From: Hyphomicrobium facile
GTDB taxonomy: Bacteria > Pseudomonadota > Alphaproteobacteria > Rhizobiales > Hyphomicrobiaceae
NCBI RefSeq assembly: GCF_900116175.1
Contig: NZ_FPCH01000004.1
Span: forward strand, 124,001 to 188,000
Length of the DNA: 64,000 nt
Direction: 5' to 3'
Shown: positions 1 to 10,063 of the stretch, piece by piece
How positions within the stretch are numbered: the first letter of the stretch is position 1
Layout of the letters: the number at the start of each line of letters is the position of its first letter
Program-made: the position numbers and the translations under genes
The notes under the pieces: generated by a model
Told to the model about the DNA's origin: nothing
What the model saw: only the letters and a program-made list of their open reading frames with translations
Databases searched by the model: none

Positions 1-1089
1 ATCGCGAATACCGGGATTTCGATCACCTATGACCTTGATCTTTTCGGGAGGATCCGTCGCGGCATCGAATCCGCGACATCGGCGGACGAGGCAGCTGTCG
101 CCGCGCGCGATCTCGTGCGAGTGAACGTCGCGGCCGACACAACCCGCGCTTATGCCGATATCTGCAATAGTGGCAACGAACTGAATTCCGCCCGTCGCAC
201 AGTGCGTGTGCAGAAGCAGGCGATCGCCTTCACGGGCACGCTGGTCAGCAGTGGGCGCGCGGCCCGATTCGATATCGATCGGCAGCAAGGCCTATATGCA
301 GAATTGCAGTCACGAATTCCTCTCCTTGAAGCCCGTCAACGTAACGCCGCTTATCGGCTGATGACGCTAGTCGGCGAGCCGCCCGAAAAATTGGACCGCG
401 CGCTTCTCTCCTGCAAATCCCCGCTGGAGCTTTCCTCACCGATTGCTGTCGGCGATGCTCGCGCGCTGCTCAGACGCCGTCCCGATGTTCGAGCAGCCGA
501 GCGACGGCTCGCCGCAGCCACCGCAATTATCGGCGTCGAAACCGCCGATCTCTACCCCGATGTGAAAATTGGCGCGTCTATAGGAACACAAGGTGCAGCT
601 CCGGATTTGTTTGGAGCGCTGACCAATCGGTTCGGCGTCGGCCCGACCATAAGTTGGAATATCAATCAAAACGTGGCCCGCGCGCGCATTGCGGCAGCGC
701 AAGCGCAAAGCCGCGCGGACCTGGCGAGCTTCGATAGAGCTGTGCTGACGGCCTTGCGCGAAATCGAAAGCTCACTTACGAGCTACGCATTCAGCCTCGA
801 TCGCCTTAAAAATCTCAAAGACGCGCGCGACCGCGCTGCCAAAGTGGCAAAGGATGCGCGCGAGTTGTGGCAAGGGGGCAGCACCGATGCGCTTACATCG
901 CTCGAGGCTGATCGAAGCCTCGCGGCGGCCGAACAGGCCTACGCTGCGGGTCAGACTGACGTCAATCTCAATCAGATCGCGATTTTCCTAGCTCTCGGCG
1001 GTGGATGGGAGGCACCCTCACAGATTGACGCGGCCGAGGGACTGGCTGGGAAAGGGGAAACGAAAGACACGCACAGCCACGCCGGCTAA
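1..1089 (+). CDS. RND-type efflux outer membrane factor (NodT/OprM family), 5' partial
   Basis: The reading frame is open from the first base of the window, so the N-terminus with signal peptide and lipobox lies upstream. About 362 codons are present. The text matches the outer-membrane-factor fold: the YDLDLFGRIRRG segment near the visible start, a LLRRRPDVRAAERRLAAA block typical of the second repeat, and long alanine-rich helices that would form the periplasmic tunnel. Such proteins are the outer-membrane exit duct of tripartite efflux pumps. The membrane-fusion and RND pump genes are expected upstream, outside the window. Family is confident; substrate is unknown. Confidence 0.88.
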   Translation: MANTGISITYDLDLFGRIRRGIESATSADEAAVAARDLVRVNVAADTTRAYADICNSGNELNSARRTVRVQKQAIAFTGTLVSSGRAARFDIDRQQGLYAELQSRIPLLEARQRNAAYRLMTLVGEPPEKLDRALLSCKSPLELSSPIAVGDARALLRRRPDVRAAERRLAAATAIIGVETADLYPDVKIGASIGTQGAAPDLFGALTNRFGVGPTISWNINQNVARARIAAAQAQSRADLASFDRAVLTALREIESSLTSYAFSLDRLKNLKDARDRAAKVAKDARELWQGGSTDALTSLEADRSLAAAEQAYAAGQTDVNLNQIAIFLALGGGWEAPSQIDAAEGLAGKGETKDTHSHAG

Positions 1090-1160
1090 TAGTAAAGACT
1101 AAAAAAAACAGCTTCGCGAGGCATCGTTCAGAGTACCCCCAGCAGCATTTAACGGCAGTC

Positions 1161-2012
1161 ATGGACATAACTTCGGCACGAACTTTTTTGGAAGTCGTCA
1201 AGACAGGAAGCTTTGCGGCGGCGGCTGCCAATTTGCATGTAACCCAAACCGCCATCGGCGCAAGGATACGCGTGCTCGAGCAGGAACTTGGCCGCCCCCT
1301 CTTCGTGCGAAACAAGCTAGGCACTCAGCTCACGGCCGCGGGCCAAAAATTTCATTGCTTCGCGATAAGTCTTGTCAGACTTTCTGAGCAAGCGGTTCGT
1401 TCGATCGCGCTACCCCATGAGCAAGAAGCTGTCATCTCAATTGGCACGGAACTCAGCATTTCGGATCCTCTTGTCCCCTTATGGCTTGTATGGATGCGTC
1501 GGACGTATCCACAATTTGCGCTTTCGGTCCGCGTGGATACGGCAGAGCGCTTGATCGATCAGGTTCAAGAAGGCTTGCTTGATGCGGCTATCCTCTACGG
1601 CGCTCCGCGTAAGATCGGCTTAATCGCCGAGCTTATCTTTGAAGAAAAACTCGTCTTGGCAGAGGCCAAGGGCAGCACACAATCGGCGGCATCGCACGAG
1701 ACCGTTCGGATAGATTGGGGCGAAGAATTCTCCGATGCCTTTCACGCCGCTTTTCCCGCAGCTCCGCCTTCGTCCGTAGCCGTTAGCTACGGGCCGCTCG
1801 CGCTCGAATACATTCTCGCGGTAGGCGGGCGGGGTTATTTCCGGCGCGGTTTCATCAAGCCATATCTCAAAGACGGCCTTTTGACCCTGGTACCCAATTC
1901 GCCAGAATTTTCTTATTCTGCTTACGTTATTCATTCCGCGCGAGCCGATGAAAACATTATCGTTCATGTTCGCGAAGGACTTCGCGCGTCCTCTGCTGGA
2001 ATGGCCGATTGA
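1161..2012 (+). CDS. LysR-family transcriptional regulator
   Basis: A 283-residue protein with an N-terminal winged helix-turn-helix (residues about 2-60, FLEVVKTGSFAAAAANLHVT followed by IGARIRVLEQELGRPLFVR), which is the standard LysR signature. A substrate-binding-like effector domain follows. Total length is slightly below the usual 290-310. It lies 71 bp after the efflux gene on the same strand, so it may control that pump, but LysR genes usually regulate a divergent neighbour and none is present. A terminator-like hairpin follows the stop. Confidence 0.85.
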   Translation: MDITSARTFLEVVKTGSFAAAAANLHVTQTAIGARIRVLEQELGRPLFVRNKLGTQLTAAGQKFHCFAISLVRLSEQAVRSIALPHEQEAVISIGTELSISDPLVPLWLVWMRRTYPQFALSVRVDTAERLIDQVQEGLLDAAILYGAPRKIGLIAELIFEEKLVLAEAKGSTQSAASHETVRIDWGEEFSDAFHAAFPAAPPSSVAVSYGPLALEYILAVGGRGYFRRGFIKPYLKDGLLTLVPNSPEFSYSAYVIHSARADENIIVHVREGLRASSAGMAD

Positions 2013-2030
2013 AGCCCCTTTGGCAGACAA

Positions 2031-2056
2031 AATAATTGCGGTTTTTCCGCATTATT
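2031..2056 (+). terminator. Hairpin after the LysR gene, terminator-like
   Basis: An inverted repeat with arms AATAATTGCGG and CCGCATTATT around a T5 loop starts 18 bases after the LysR stop and is followed by a short T-rich stretch (GCTTTTG). One unpaired T is needed. It probably ends LysR transcription. Confidence 0.45.
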
Positions 2057-2442
2057 ATGCTTTTGTGAAACATCTGTGTCGGTGCCATCTATTCATTCAC
2101 GGACCAAATCCCATGAGAGTCGCCGAGATTGAATGAGACAAGAACCGGCGCCAGTCGATGTCCGTGAATTGAGGAAAGAATGGCCGAATATCCACGCGAC
2201 ATCGCAGCCCGCAATCCCCTCACAAGCGGGATACCATCACGAACGGCGCGAAATTCAGCTCGCCATGCCGAAAATAAAAATCGGCCGAACTGAATAGAGC
2301 CATTCACGGCGCAGAGCGCCAGCTGGAATAGCGGCAAGAAAATCATTTGAAACAGGAGTTCCCGCTTTCGGGCTGCAGCCGCAGCTCTCGAAGTGCTTCG
2401 TCTTGGGTTTTTTCCCGAAATAAAAGCTGAAAGGAGACTAAC
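2057..2442. other. Intergenic stretch without a supported gene
   Basis: I see no convincing gene on either strand. A minus-strand frame (2089-2346) has no start context and no recognisable domain. The last 30 bases carry the ribosome-binding site of the next gene. Confidence 0.4.
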
Positions 2443-2742
2443 ATGATCAAAGTTCTACCGGCTGTACTGGCGGTTGCATTTCTTTATCTCGCTCCTGTTC
2501 CGGCCGCCCATGCTCAGCCGGCATGTGATGGCGACTTCGCAAAAATCGGCGGACAATGGATTGCCACCCCGCAATGCCAACTCGCCGAAGCGCGATCCGC
2601 TGCTCATGTTCACAGTAGCGCCTCAAGAGCCAAAAGTGGCTCAGCACCCAAAGTTGATGATAACTTATCGCCCGAAGACATCTGTCGTCGGACGGCAGGC
2701 GATATCCGCAGCGCGACCTTTTGTTCGGCGTACAATGACTAG
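2443..2742 (+). CDS. Small secreted hypothetical protein (99 aa)
   Basis: The ATG is preceded by AAAGGAG at good spacing. Residues 1-24 form a clear Sec signal peptide (MIKVLPAVLAVAFLYLAPVP then AAHA), with predicted cleavage after AHA. The mature part of about 75 residues has four cysteines (PACDGD, PQCQL, EDICRR, ATFCSAY), suggesting two disulfides in the periplasm. I do not recognise the family. It stands alone between the LysR gene and the porin remnant. Confidence 0.6.
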   Translation: MIKVLPAVLAVAFLYLAPVPAAHAQPACDGDFAKIGGQWIATPQCQLAEARSAAHVHSSASRAKSGSAPKVDDNLSPEDICRRTAGDIRSATFCSAYND

Positions 2743-2933
2743 GGTCTTTTGCCCACGGCCGAGGCGAAGAACAAATTGCGGCGACCCAAGCCGTGAGGAC
2801 TTGCCTCGGCCGTCAAATGCCAGCATGACCCCGGGATCAGCACTACCTCCCAATCGCGGTTGAACAACAATGCGGGAGCGGAGGAAGACTCTCTTGTTCG
2901 CAAGCGGCGCGCACGCAACCGCTATTCGCACGA

Positions 2934-3194
2934 TCATGCGCAGGCGAGAGCGGAGGGTCTAACCGATCCGCGGACAGCATCCCACCAGGTCAGCTCCTGG
3001 CCGACGTAACCGGCTATCGCCAGAAAGACCTTGCGATTGCCTTTGCGTGCGGTCGTCGCTTCAAGTTCAGCAACACGCTCTTCAAGGAAGCTGCAGCAAT
3101 AGCCACCAAGATCAGCAGCAAGCGACGCACTGGACAAGCTAACAAATGCACCAAACGCCAACTTGAGACGCAAATATTTGATTACTCGTTTCAA
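2934..3194 (-). pseudogene. Remnant of a general porin (N-terminal 86 codons only)
   Basis: The frame encodes a signal-peptide-like start, ASLAADLGGYCC, then ERVAELEATTARKGNRKV and AGYVGQELTWWD. This is the hallmark N-terminus of alphaproteobacterial general porins: a mature start in AADLGG, a short coiled coil, then the first beta strand. A complete porin has about 400-500 residues. Here it ends after roughly the first strand and no other frame continues it. It starts with TTG three bases after the nasA stop. I read it as a truncated relic. Confidence 0.6.
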
Positions 3195-3197
3195 CGG

Positions 3198-5857
3198 TCA
3201 CTCCGCTGCTTCGAGGTTCTGTGCATCGAGGATGGCTCGGATTTCGGCGCGGCAAGAGCCGCAGCTCATGCCGGCTTGCAATGTTTCTCCAATCGCCGCG
3301 ACGGTGCCGCAGCCTCGACGTGCGGCCGTCGCGATCTCATTGGCGCCGACACCAAAGCAAGAGCAGACGGTCGCGCCTTTGTCCGTGGCGCCGGCGCCCG
3401 GACGTCCGGCAATGAGCCTGAAGCGCACAGCCGCCCGGGCATGCGGCGCAGTGAGTTGCCCCACAGCCCAATCCCGTGAAACAGCCACGGGGTCCGGCGC
3501 GAGAAATAGCGCGCCCAATAACGCTTCATCGCGATAACAGGCGAAGCGATAGCGGCCGCTCTGGCGATCGTGGAACGCGATTGTCTCGGCATTCGGTGGC
3601 TCGCCGAAAAGTTCGGCGGCGAGCGTTGACCAATTTCCACGAGACGTGGCGAAGCCAAGCTCGACGCGCCAGCCTCCATTACACTTCGCAAGTGCCCAAT
3701 ATTCAGCGTCGATGCGCTTGGGCTTCTGAGAAAGAACCGCAAAGCCGAACGCCTCCGCGACGAAGCGTTCAACGCGAACGGCGATGTTCTTCGAAGCGGG
3801 TTGCCCGGAAACAGGATCCACAATTGCGGGCACAAGCGTATCGACGCGAGCCTTCGATGCGAACTGATCGGTCCAGTGCATCGGAACAAAAATCGAGCCT
3901 AGTCGTTGGCGCGCCGAGACAAGCGCGCGCACGATGATGAAAGCGGACCCGGTCGAAACCCGAACGAGATCGGCATCCTTGATGTTGTGGCGCGCGGCAT
4001 CCTCAGGGTGAATTTCCGCAAATGGCTCACCGTAATGCTGTGAGAGCCGCTGGCTTTTTCCGGTCCGCGTCAACGTATGCCAGTGATCACGAATGCGCCC
4101 GGAATTGAGTGTCATCGGGAAGGCATTGGTTATCCGCGGAACGTCCTCAGCGCCGGTTGTGAGGAAGAGAGCCTTTTTGTCAGACGTGAAGAATCTGCCG
4201 TCGCCGAACATCCGAGGAGATGAAACAGAGCCCGCACGGCGGGGCCATTGAAATGGCTCAAGGCGATCGAAAGCTTCTTCCGAGATATTTTCGAATTCGC
4301 CGATATCGAAGTCGCGAGTGCCATTGTTCTCAAAAGCGGAAAGCGCTGCGTGCTCCGCAAAAATTTCTGACGGCGATTTAAAATCGAAAGCGTCACCGAA
4401 GCCCATGCGCTTCGCCACGTCGCAAATGATCTTCCAGTCCGGCTGTGCTTCACCAGGAAGCGGAAGGAAGCTTCGCTGCCGCGATATCCTCCGCTCAGAG
4501 TTGGTCACCGTACCGCTCTTCTCGCCCCATGCTGCCGCAGGCAATCGAACATGCGCATGGCGTATGGTGTCGGTGTTCGCGCTGACATCAGAGACAACCA
4601 CGAACGGGCAATTGCGAAGAGCCACCTCGACATTGCCCGCATCGGGCATCGAGACCACCGGATTTGTCGCAACAATCCAAAGCGCCTTGATGCGGCCGTC
4701 GGAGACAGCACGAAACATATCGACTGCCTTGAGGCCGGTGCTCGTGGCCACTGTGGGCGATTGCCAGAAGCGCTGCACACGCTCGCGGTCCGCAGGCTTC
4801 CCGATGTCCATGTGCGCCGCAAGCATGTTTGCGAGGCCGCCGACTTCCCGCCCGCCCATCGCATTCGGTTGACCGGTGACGGAAAACGGCGAAGCTCCAG
4901 GCTTCCAATGCGCCCTGTCGCGAGATGACAATTGATGATCGCGTTGACCTTGTCGCTCCCGCATGAGGACTGGTTGACGCCCTGGCTGAAGACCGTGACC
5001 GTCTTTTCTGTCTGCACGAAGAGATCGAAAAAGCATTGAACCATCGCGTGGCTGAGGCCCGTTCGTTCGGCAATCGTCGGACCATCCAGTACTTCCGCAG
5101 CACTTAGCGCTTCTGCGTATCCCGAAGTGTGAGTCGCGACAAAATCCCGATCGATGGAATTCGTCTCGAGCAGATACTTGAGGAGCCCGACCAAAAGCGC
5201 AACGTCGCCATCAGGTTTGATCGGTAGGTGCAGGTCGGCGATGTCTACTGTCGCTGTGCGGCGCGGATCGATCACCACGATCTTCATGTGCGGCCGCTTT
5301 TCTTTCGCGGCGACGATGCGCTGATAAAGAACCGGATGGCACCAGGCTAAGTTAGAGCCGACGAGCACGATGAGATCGGCGATTTCCAGATCCTCGTAGC
5401 ATCCCGGCACCGTATCGGAACCGAACGCACGCTTGTGCCCCGCAACAGACGATGCCATGCATAGCCGCGAATTGGTGTCGATGTTCGCGGAGCCGATGAA
5501 GCCCTTCATCAGCTTGTTGGCGACGTAATAATCTTCCGTCAGAAGCTGGCCCGAAACATAGAGTGCGACTGCATCCGGACCATATTCGGAGATCGTCTTC
5601 GAGAAGCGCGACGCGACAAGATCGAGCGCCGCGTCCCAAGTTGTGCGCCGTCCGCCGACCTCCGGGTAGAGCAACCGGCCATCGAGGTCGACGGTCTCGC
5701 CAAGCGCAGACCCCTTTGAGCAGAGTCGGCCGAAGTTCGCCGGATGATTGGTGTCCCCGCGCACGGTGACCTTACCGCTGGCAGCGACCTCCGCCACGAT
5801 GCCACAACCGACGCCGCAGTATGGGCAGGTCGTTTTGGTCGGCTGCTGCGCTGTCAT
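3198..5857 (-). pseudogene. nasA: Assimilatory nitrate reductase, catalytic subunit, interrupted by a frameshift
   Basis: This is a molybdopterin oxidoreductase of the NasA/NarB type. The N-terminus carries the [4Fe-4S] motif CPYCGVGCGI and CSKG; the MGD-binding domains follow, and the C-terminus has a BFD-like [2Fe-2S] domain (CSCFG, then CGSCRAEI). It would reduce nitrate to nitrite in the cytoplasm. Two overlapping frames encode it: codons from 5857 run to about 4904 (ending CHLATGRIG) and the rest continues in another frame from KPGASPFSVTGQ to 3198. One base appears missing at 4902-4906. Repaired length is about 887 aa, normal for the family. It is last in the transporter-nirB-nirD-nasA run. 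It is either a true mutation or a sequencing error. Confidence 0.88.
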
Positions 5858-5870
5858 GAGAGTTTCTGCC

Positions 5871-6200
5871 TCAGGCTGCCCGATCGGCCGAGACGGCCAG
5901 ACCGAGGAAGAGCATTTCGCCTTCGACTTTGATTGGGATCGCCCGCACGCTGCCTTCGTCGGCGCCGAGGGCCTTTCCAGTTTCGAGCGAGATGACCCAG
6001 TTGTGCAGAGGGCACGTGACGGCGGTGCCGTGGACGATGCCCTGGCTCAGCGGGCCGCCTTTATGCGGACAGTGGTCTTCGATCGCGAAGACGCGATCTT
6101 CGGCCGTGCGGAACACCGCGATTTTGCCTAGCGGTGTTTCGACACAACGCGCGCCTCGTCGCGGAATGTCGGTAATGCTGCCGATTGATACCCAGCTCAT
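5871..6200 (-). CDS. nirD: Nitrite reductase (NADH) small subunit
   Basis: A 109-residue Rieske-like protein starting MSWVSIG. It retains both cluster ligand pairs, CPHKGG near residue 44 and CPLHNW near residue 64, so it should bind a [2Fe-2S] cluster. It partners NirB in cytoplasmic reduction of nitrite to ammonium. The ATG at 6200 is four bases after the nirB stop, and nasA starts 13 bases after its own stop, so the three are translated as one operon. An in-frame extension upstream exists but would overlap nirB and is unlikely. Confidence 0.93.
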   Translation of the reverse strand: MSWVSIGSITDIPRRGARCVETPLGKIAVFRTAEDRVFAIEDHCPHKGGPLSQGIVHGTAVTCPLHNWVISLETGKALGADEGSVRAIPIKVEGEMLFLGLAVSADRAA

Positions 6201-6204
6201 GTCG

Positions 6205-8652
6205 TCACTCCGCCGCATCAGCCGTGCCGATCGTCGCCATCGGCCTGAATTCATGCTTGTGAAGGCCGGAAACGCGCTCGGACCAGGGATCGACCTGCGC
6301 GAATTTCTGCGAATAGACGAAGCGGTCGTAGTAACCGTTACGCTTGTCGAGATCGTCGAGAATCTGGCGGCGGACTTCATCGATCGTCACGCGCTTCGCC
6401 CATTTGTAGATGCGTTCCAAATAGCGCGCTTGCTCGCGATACATCTGGACGAGCGCGACGATGACTTCGAGTGCTTCATCCTCTGTCTTGACGAGGCCGA
6501 GCACCTCGGTGCCCTTGATGTCGAGACCGGCGGCGCCCGCAAAATGAATCTCGTAGCCGGAATCAACGCAAATGACGCCGACATCCTTACATGTGGCTTC
6601 GGCACAGTTTCGCGGACATCCTGAGACCGCCATCTTGACCTTGGCGGGCGTCCATGAGCCCCACATGAACTTCTCGATACGAATTCCGAGACCCGTCGAG
6701 TCCTGCGTGCCGAAGCGACACCAATCGGTTCCGACGCACGTTTTCACGGTGCGCAGCCCCTTGGCGTAAGCATGACCGGAGACGAAGCCGGCTTTGCCGA
6801 GATCGGCCCAGACAGCGGGCAAATCTTCCTTCCTGATGCCGAGCATGTCGATGCGCTGGCCACCCGTCACCTTCACGGTTGGAATGTTGAATTTGTCGAC
6901 CACATCGGCGATGGCGCGCAGCTCTTTGGCGCTCGTCACGCCACCCCACATACGCGGTACAACGGAATAGGTGCCGTCCTTCTGGATGTTCGCGTGAACG
7001 CGCTCGTTGATGAAGCGCGATTGATAATCGTCGGCATATTCGCCGGGCCAATCACAAATGAGATAGTAATTCAATGCCGGACGGCACTTCGCGCACCCAC
7101 ACGAGGTGGTCCATTCAAGCTCCTGCATGACGGCGTAGATGTTCTTGAGGCTTTTGGCTTTGATCAAGCGACGCACGTCATCATGGCCAAACGTCGTGCA
7201 TCCACACATCGGCTGGACGGCTGCCGGGTTGTAGGCATCTCCGAGCGTTATAGACATCAGCTGTTCGACAAGGCCCGTGCACGATCCGCAAGACGCAGAG
7301 GCCTTCGTGTGTGCCCGAACGTCGTCCAGGGACGTCAGGTTTTTCTCTTGGATGGCGCCGACGATCTTCCCCTTGCAAACGCCGTTGCAGCCGCAGATCT
7401 CTGCGTCATCGGGCAAGGCTGCAACGGCCGCCATAGGGTCTAGGGGAGCACCTCCCTGATAGGCTTGACCGAAGATCAGGGTGTCGCGCATGTCGGTGAT
7501 ATCGACCTGCCTTTTCTTCAGGTCATTGAACCACGCTCCATCGGCTGTTTCCCCGTAGAGGACCGTACCGATGATGCGGTTATCTTTCAGAACAACGCGC
7601 TTGTAGATGCCCGCCGAAGCGTCGCGAAGAACGATCTCGTGGCGATCTTCGCCGTCTGCGAAGTCGCCGAGGGAAAAGAGCTCGATGCCGGTGACCTTCA
7701 GTTTCGTCGGCGTGTCGCTATGCACGAAAGCTGCTGTGCTTGCCTCATCGACAAGATGCTCCGCCGCGACGCGCGCCATTTCGTAAAGCGGCGCGACGAG
7801 ACCGTAGACATGCCCACCGACTTCCGCGCACTCGCCAAGTGCGTAAATATCCGGATCCGAGGTATGCATCCCGTTATCTACGACGATGCCCCTGTTCGTC
7901 GCCAGCCCCGCTTCTTTTGCCAAGCCCGCATTCGGCTTAATGCCGGCCGCCATGACGACGAGCGTCGCGGGAATGATCCGGCCGTCGCCAAGCTCGACGC
8001 CTTCGACCTTCTTTTCTCCTAATATTGCCTTCGTGTTGGCTTTGCAGATGACTTTGATGCCGCGATCTTCGATGGCCCGTTGCAGCAAATATCCGGCGGC
8101 AGGGTCGAGTTGCCGCTCCATCAACGTCGGCATCAAATGCAGGACGGTGACGTCCATGCCCTGGGCTTCGAGACCAGCGGCAGCTTCGAGCCCAAGCAGA
8201 CCGCCACCGATGACAACGGCTTTGGCACGGGATTGCGCCGCAAGCAGCATCGCGTTGACGTCGTCTAGATCACGGTAGCTCAGGACCCCGGCGAGAGTGT
8301 TGCCCGGCACCGGCAGAATGAACGGCACCGAACCCGTGGCGATAACGAGCTTGTCGTAGGGCTGGACGACGCCGTGATCGGACGTCACGGTCTTCGCCTC
8401 GCGATCGATCGCGACGATCTTATGCCCCTTGTAGAGCGTGATGCCGTTCTTGATGTACCAGCCGTCGCCGTGAATGATGATCTGTTCGTAGTTTTTCTCG
8501 CCCGACAGAACGGGAGAGAGCATGATGCGATCGTAATTGACGCGCGGCTCAGCGTTGAAAATCGTAACGTCGTAGCGGCCTGGTGCGCTTTCAAGCAGAT
8601 GCTCGAGCATGCGGCCCGGCGCCATGCCGTTGCCGATGATGACAAGTTTCAT
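6205..8652 (-). CDS. nirB: Nitrite reductase (NADH) large subunit
   Basis: An 815-residue protein of normal family length. Domains in order: FAD/NAD-binding disulfide-reductase fold (start KLVIIGNGMAPGRMLEHLL, second GGGLLGLEAAAGLEAQGM), two BFD-like Fe-S segments (CGCNGVCKGK with CGSCTG; MCGCTTFGHDD with CGCAKCRP), then the siroheme/[4Fe-4S] nitrite reductase halves with TCVGTDWCRFG and GCPRNCAEATCKD holding the cluster cysteines. It reduces nitrite to ammonium with NADH. Its ATG overlaps the transporter stop by four bases, indicating translational coupling. Confidence 0.96.
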   Translation of the reverse strand: MKLVIIGNGMAPGRMLEHLLESAPGRYDVTIFNAEPRVNYDRIMLSPVLSGEKNYEQIIIHGDGWYIKNGITLYKGHKIVAIDREAKTVTSDHGVVQPYDKLVIATGSVPFILPVPGNTLAGVLSYRDLDDVNAMLLAAQSRAKAVVIGGGLLGLEAAAGLEAQGMDVTVLHLMPTLMERQLDPAAGYLLQRAIEDRGIKVICKANTKAILGEKKVEGVELGDGRIIPATLVVMAAGIKPNAGLAKEAGLATNRGIVVDNGMHTSDPDIYALGECAEVGGHVYGLVAPLYEMARVAAEHLVDEASTAAFVHSDTPTKLKVTGIELFSLGDFADGEDRHEIVLRDASAGIYKRVVLKDNRIIGTVLYGETADGAWFNDLKKRQVDITDMRDTLIFGQAYQGGAPLDPMAAVAALPDDAEICGCNGVCKGKIVGAIQEKNLTSLDDVRAHTKASASCGSCTGLVEQLMSITLGDAYNPAAVQPMCGCTTFGHDDVRRLIKAKSLKNIYAVMQELEWTTSCGCAKCRPALNYYLICDWPGEYADDYQSRFINERVHANIQKDGTYSVVPRMWGGVTSAKELRAIADVVDKFNIPTVKVTGGQRIDMLGIRKEDLPAVWADLGKAGFVSGHAYAKGLRTVKTCVGTDWCRFGTQDSTGLGIRIEKFMWGSWTPAKVKMAVSGCPRNCAEATCKDVGVICVDSGYEIHFAGAAGLDIKGTEVLGLVKTEDEALEVIVALVQMYREQARYLERIYKWAKRVTIDEVRRQILDDLDKRNGYYDRFVYSQKFAQVDPWSERVSGLHKHEFRPMATIGTADAAE

Positions 8653-9962
8653 GCCTGACCTCCCATCGGGATGAGAGATTTGCGAGCGGCAGATGATTTC
8701 GCAGAACTTTTCTCCATCCGCCGGATGGAAAGGTGCATCCAGACGAGAAGCGTCATGACAATCGCGAACAGCAGCATGAAGCAGCTCGTCCAGAGTCCCG
8801 TCACCTGATTGAGGAAGCCGAACGCGATCGGCAGGACAAAGCCGCCTAGACCGCCGATCATGCCGACGAGACCGCCGACGGAACCGACGTTGTCCGGGCA
8901 ATACGTCGCGACATGCTTATAGACGGCGGCTTTGCCGATGCTCATGAAAAAGCCGAGCACAAATGCGATGCCGACGAACACCAGCGGACTGATCTCGAAA
9001 TGCCTGGCGATCGGGCCATTCGTTCCGTGCATCACGTAGTCGGTTGGTGGCAACGACAGGGCGAGCGTCGCGATGGCCGAGACACCGAAGCACCAATACA
9101 TGACGGCGCGCGCACCGATCCGATCCGACAGAACGCCTCCATAAGCGCGGAAAATGCTCGCCGGGATCGAATAGGCCGCAGCAATCATGCCGGCTGTTTC
9201 GATGTCGAAACCGTAGACGCCGATCAGATAACGCGGCAGCCACAGCGCAAGCGCGACGAAGGCGCCGAACGTGAAGAAATAATAGAAAGAAAAGCGCCAG
9301 ACGCGAATGTCCTTCAGCGGCGCAAGTTCCATCGCGTAGGCCTTGGGCGCATCGCCTGTGCGGCGCCGCTCTGCCGTGATAGGATCGTCGGTCGTCGTGA
9401 ACCAGAAGACGATCGCCATGACCGCCAACACGGCGGCCCAGATGAGCGCGACGGCGTGCCATCCCCATGCGACCAGCACGAACGGCGCGAGAAATTTCGT
9501 GACGGCAGAACCGACATTCCCTGCACCGAAGATGCCGAGTACGGTGCCTTGCTGTCCTTTCTGATAGAACCGCGAGACATAGGCAATGCCGACGGCGAAA
9601 GAGCCGCCGGCCAATCCGACGCCCAGCGCCGCCAACAGCATTTCAGGATAGGTCTGGGCAAAGACGAGAAGGGCCGTTGCAACGCTCGCCGCCAACATGT
9701 TGAGTGTGAAGATCAGACGGCCGCCGTAGCGATCCGTCCAGATGCCAAGAAAAACGCGGGCGAGAGAGCCTGTCAAAATCGGCGTTCCCGCAAGCAGTCC
9801 GAATTCGGTTTCGCTCAAACCGAGCTGCGCCTTGATGCGAATGCCGATGATTGCAAAGATCGTCCAAACCGCGAAACAGATCGTGAAGGCGATGGTCGAC
9901 ACCCAAAGGACTCGCCCTTCGGCAGTGGAAACCGTCAAGACGGAGTTTTCCTGTGCGCGCAT
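8649..9962 (-). CDS. Nitrate/nitrite transporter, major facilitator superfamily (NarK/NasA type)
   Basis: A 437-residue protein with about 12 membrane segments. It matches nitrate/nitrite porters of the MFS: GIWTDRYGGRLIFTLNM in the 2-3 loop, GAGNVGSAVTKF, and glycine-rich nitrate-signature-like segments GGSFAVGIAYVSRFY and VGGLVGMIGGLGGF. It imports nitrate or exports nitrite for the reductases encoded just downstream. The ATG at 9962 has GGGAG upstream. It is the first structural gene after the terminator-bearing leader, so it and the genes after it should be under NasT antitermination control. Confidence 0.93.
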   Translation of the reverse strand: MRAQENSVLTVSTAEGRVLWVSTIAFTICFAVWTIFAIIGIRIKAQLGLSETEFGLLAGTPILTGSLARVFLGIWTDRYGGRLIFTLNMLAASVATALLVFAQTYPEMLLAALGVGLAGGSFAVGIAYVSRFYQKGQQGTVLGIFGAGNVGSAVTKFLAPFVLVAWGWHAVALIWAAVLAVMAIVFWFTTTDDPITAERRRTGDAPKAYAMELAPLKDIRVWRFSFYYFFTFGAFVALALWLPRYLIGVYGFDIETAGMIAAAYSIPASIFRAYGGVLSDRIGARAVMYWCFGVSAIATLALSLPPTDYVMHGTNGPIARHFEISPLVFVGIAFVLGFFMSIGKAAVYKHVATYCPDNVGSVGGLVGMIGGLGGFVLPIAFGFLNQVTGLWTSCFMLLFAIVMTLLVWMHLSIRRMEKSSAKSSAARKSLIPMGGQA

Positions 9963-9991
9963 GAATTGCTCCCGGTCGTAGCGCGGAAAAC

Positions 9992-10057
9992 AAAAAAGCT
10001 GCCGGCCAAGCGCTCGCACCCGTCGAAACTGGGTGAGAATGCTTGATCGGCAGCTTT
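9992..10057 (-). terminator. Rho-independent terminator in the nitrate operon leader
   Basis: Reading the minus strand, AAAGCTGCCG (10057-10048) pairs perfectly with CGGCAGCTTT (10004-9995), and the run continues to six Ts. The 43-base loop contains a further CACCC/GGGTG stem. It sits 30 bases before the transporter start codon, so it would stop transcription unless antitermination occurs. Confidence 0.8.
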
Positions 10058-10063
10058 GCCTGG

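Noticed and set aside
2089-2346. Minus-strand frame with a hydrophobic start
   Set aside because: Starts without a ribosome site and overlaps sequence with no coding character.
7465-8022. Plus-strand frame opposite nirB
   Set aside because: No ribosome site or domain; antisense shadow of a conserved gene.
8913-10046. Long plus-strand frame opposite the nitrate transporter gene
   Set aside because: It is rich in Arg, Asp and Glu without domains and exactly antisense to a well-conserved MFS gene; it reflects GC-rich codon bias.
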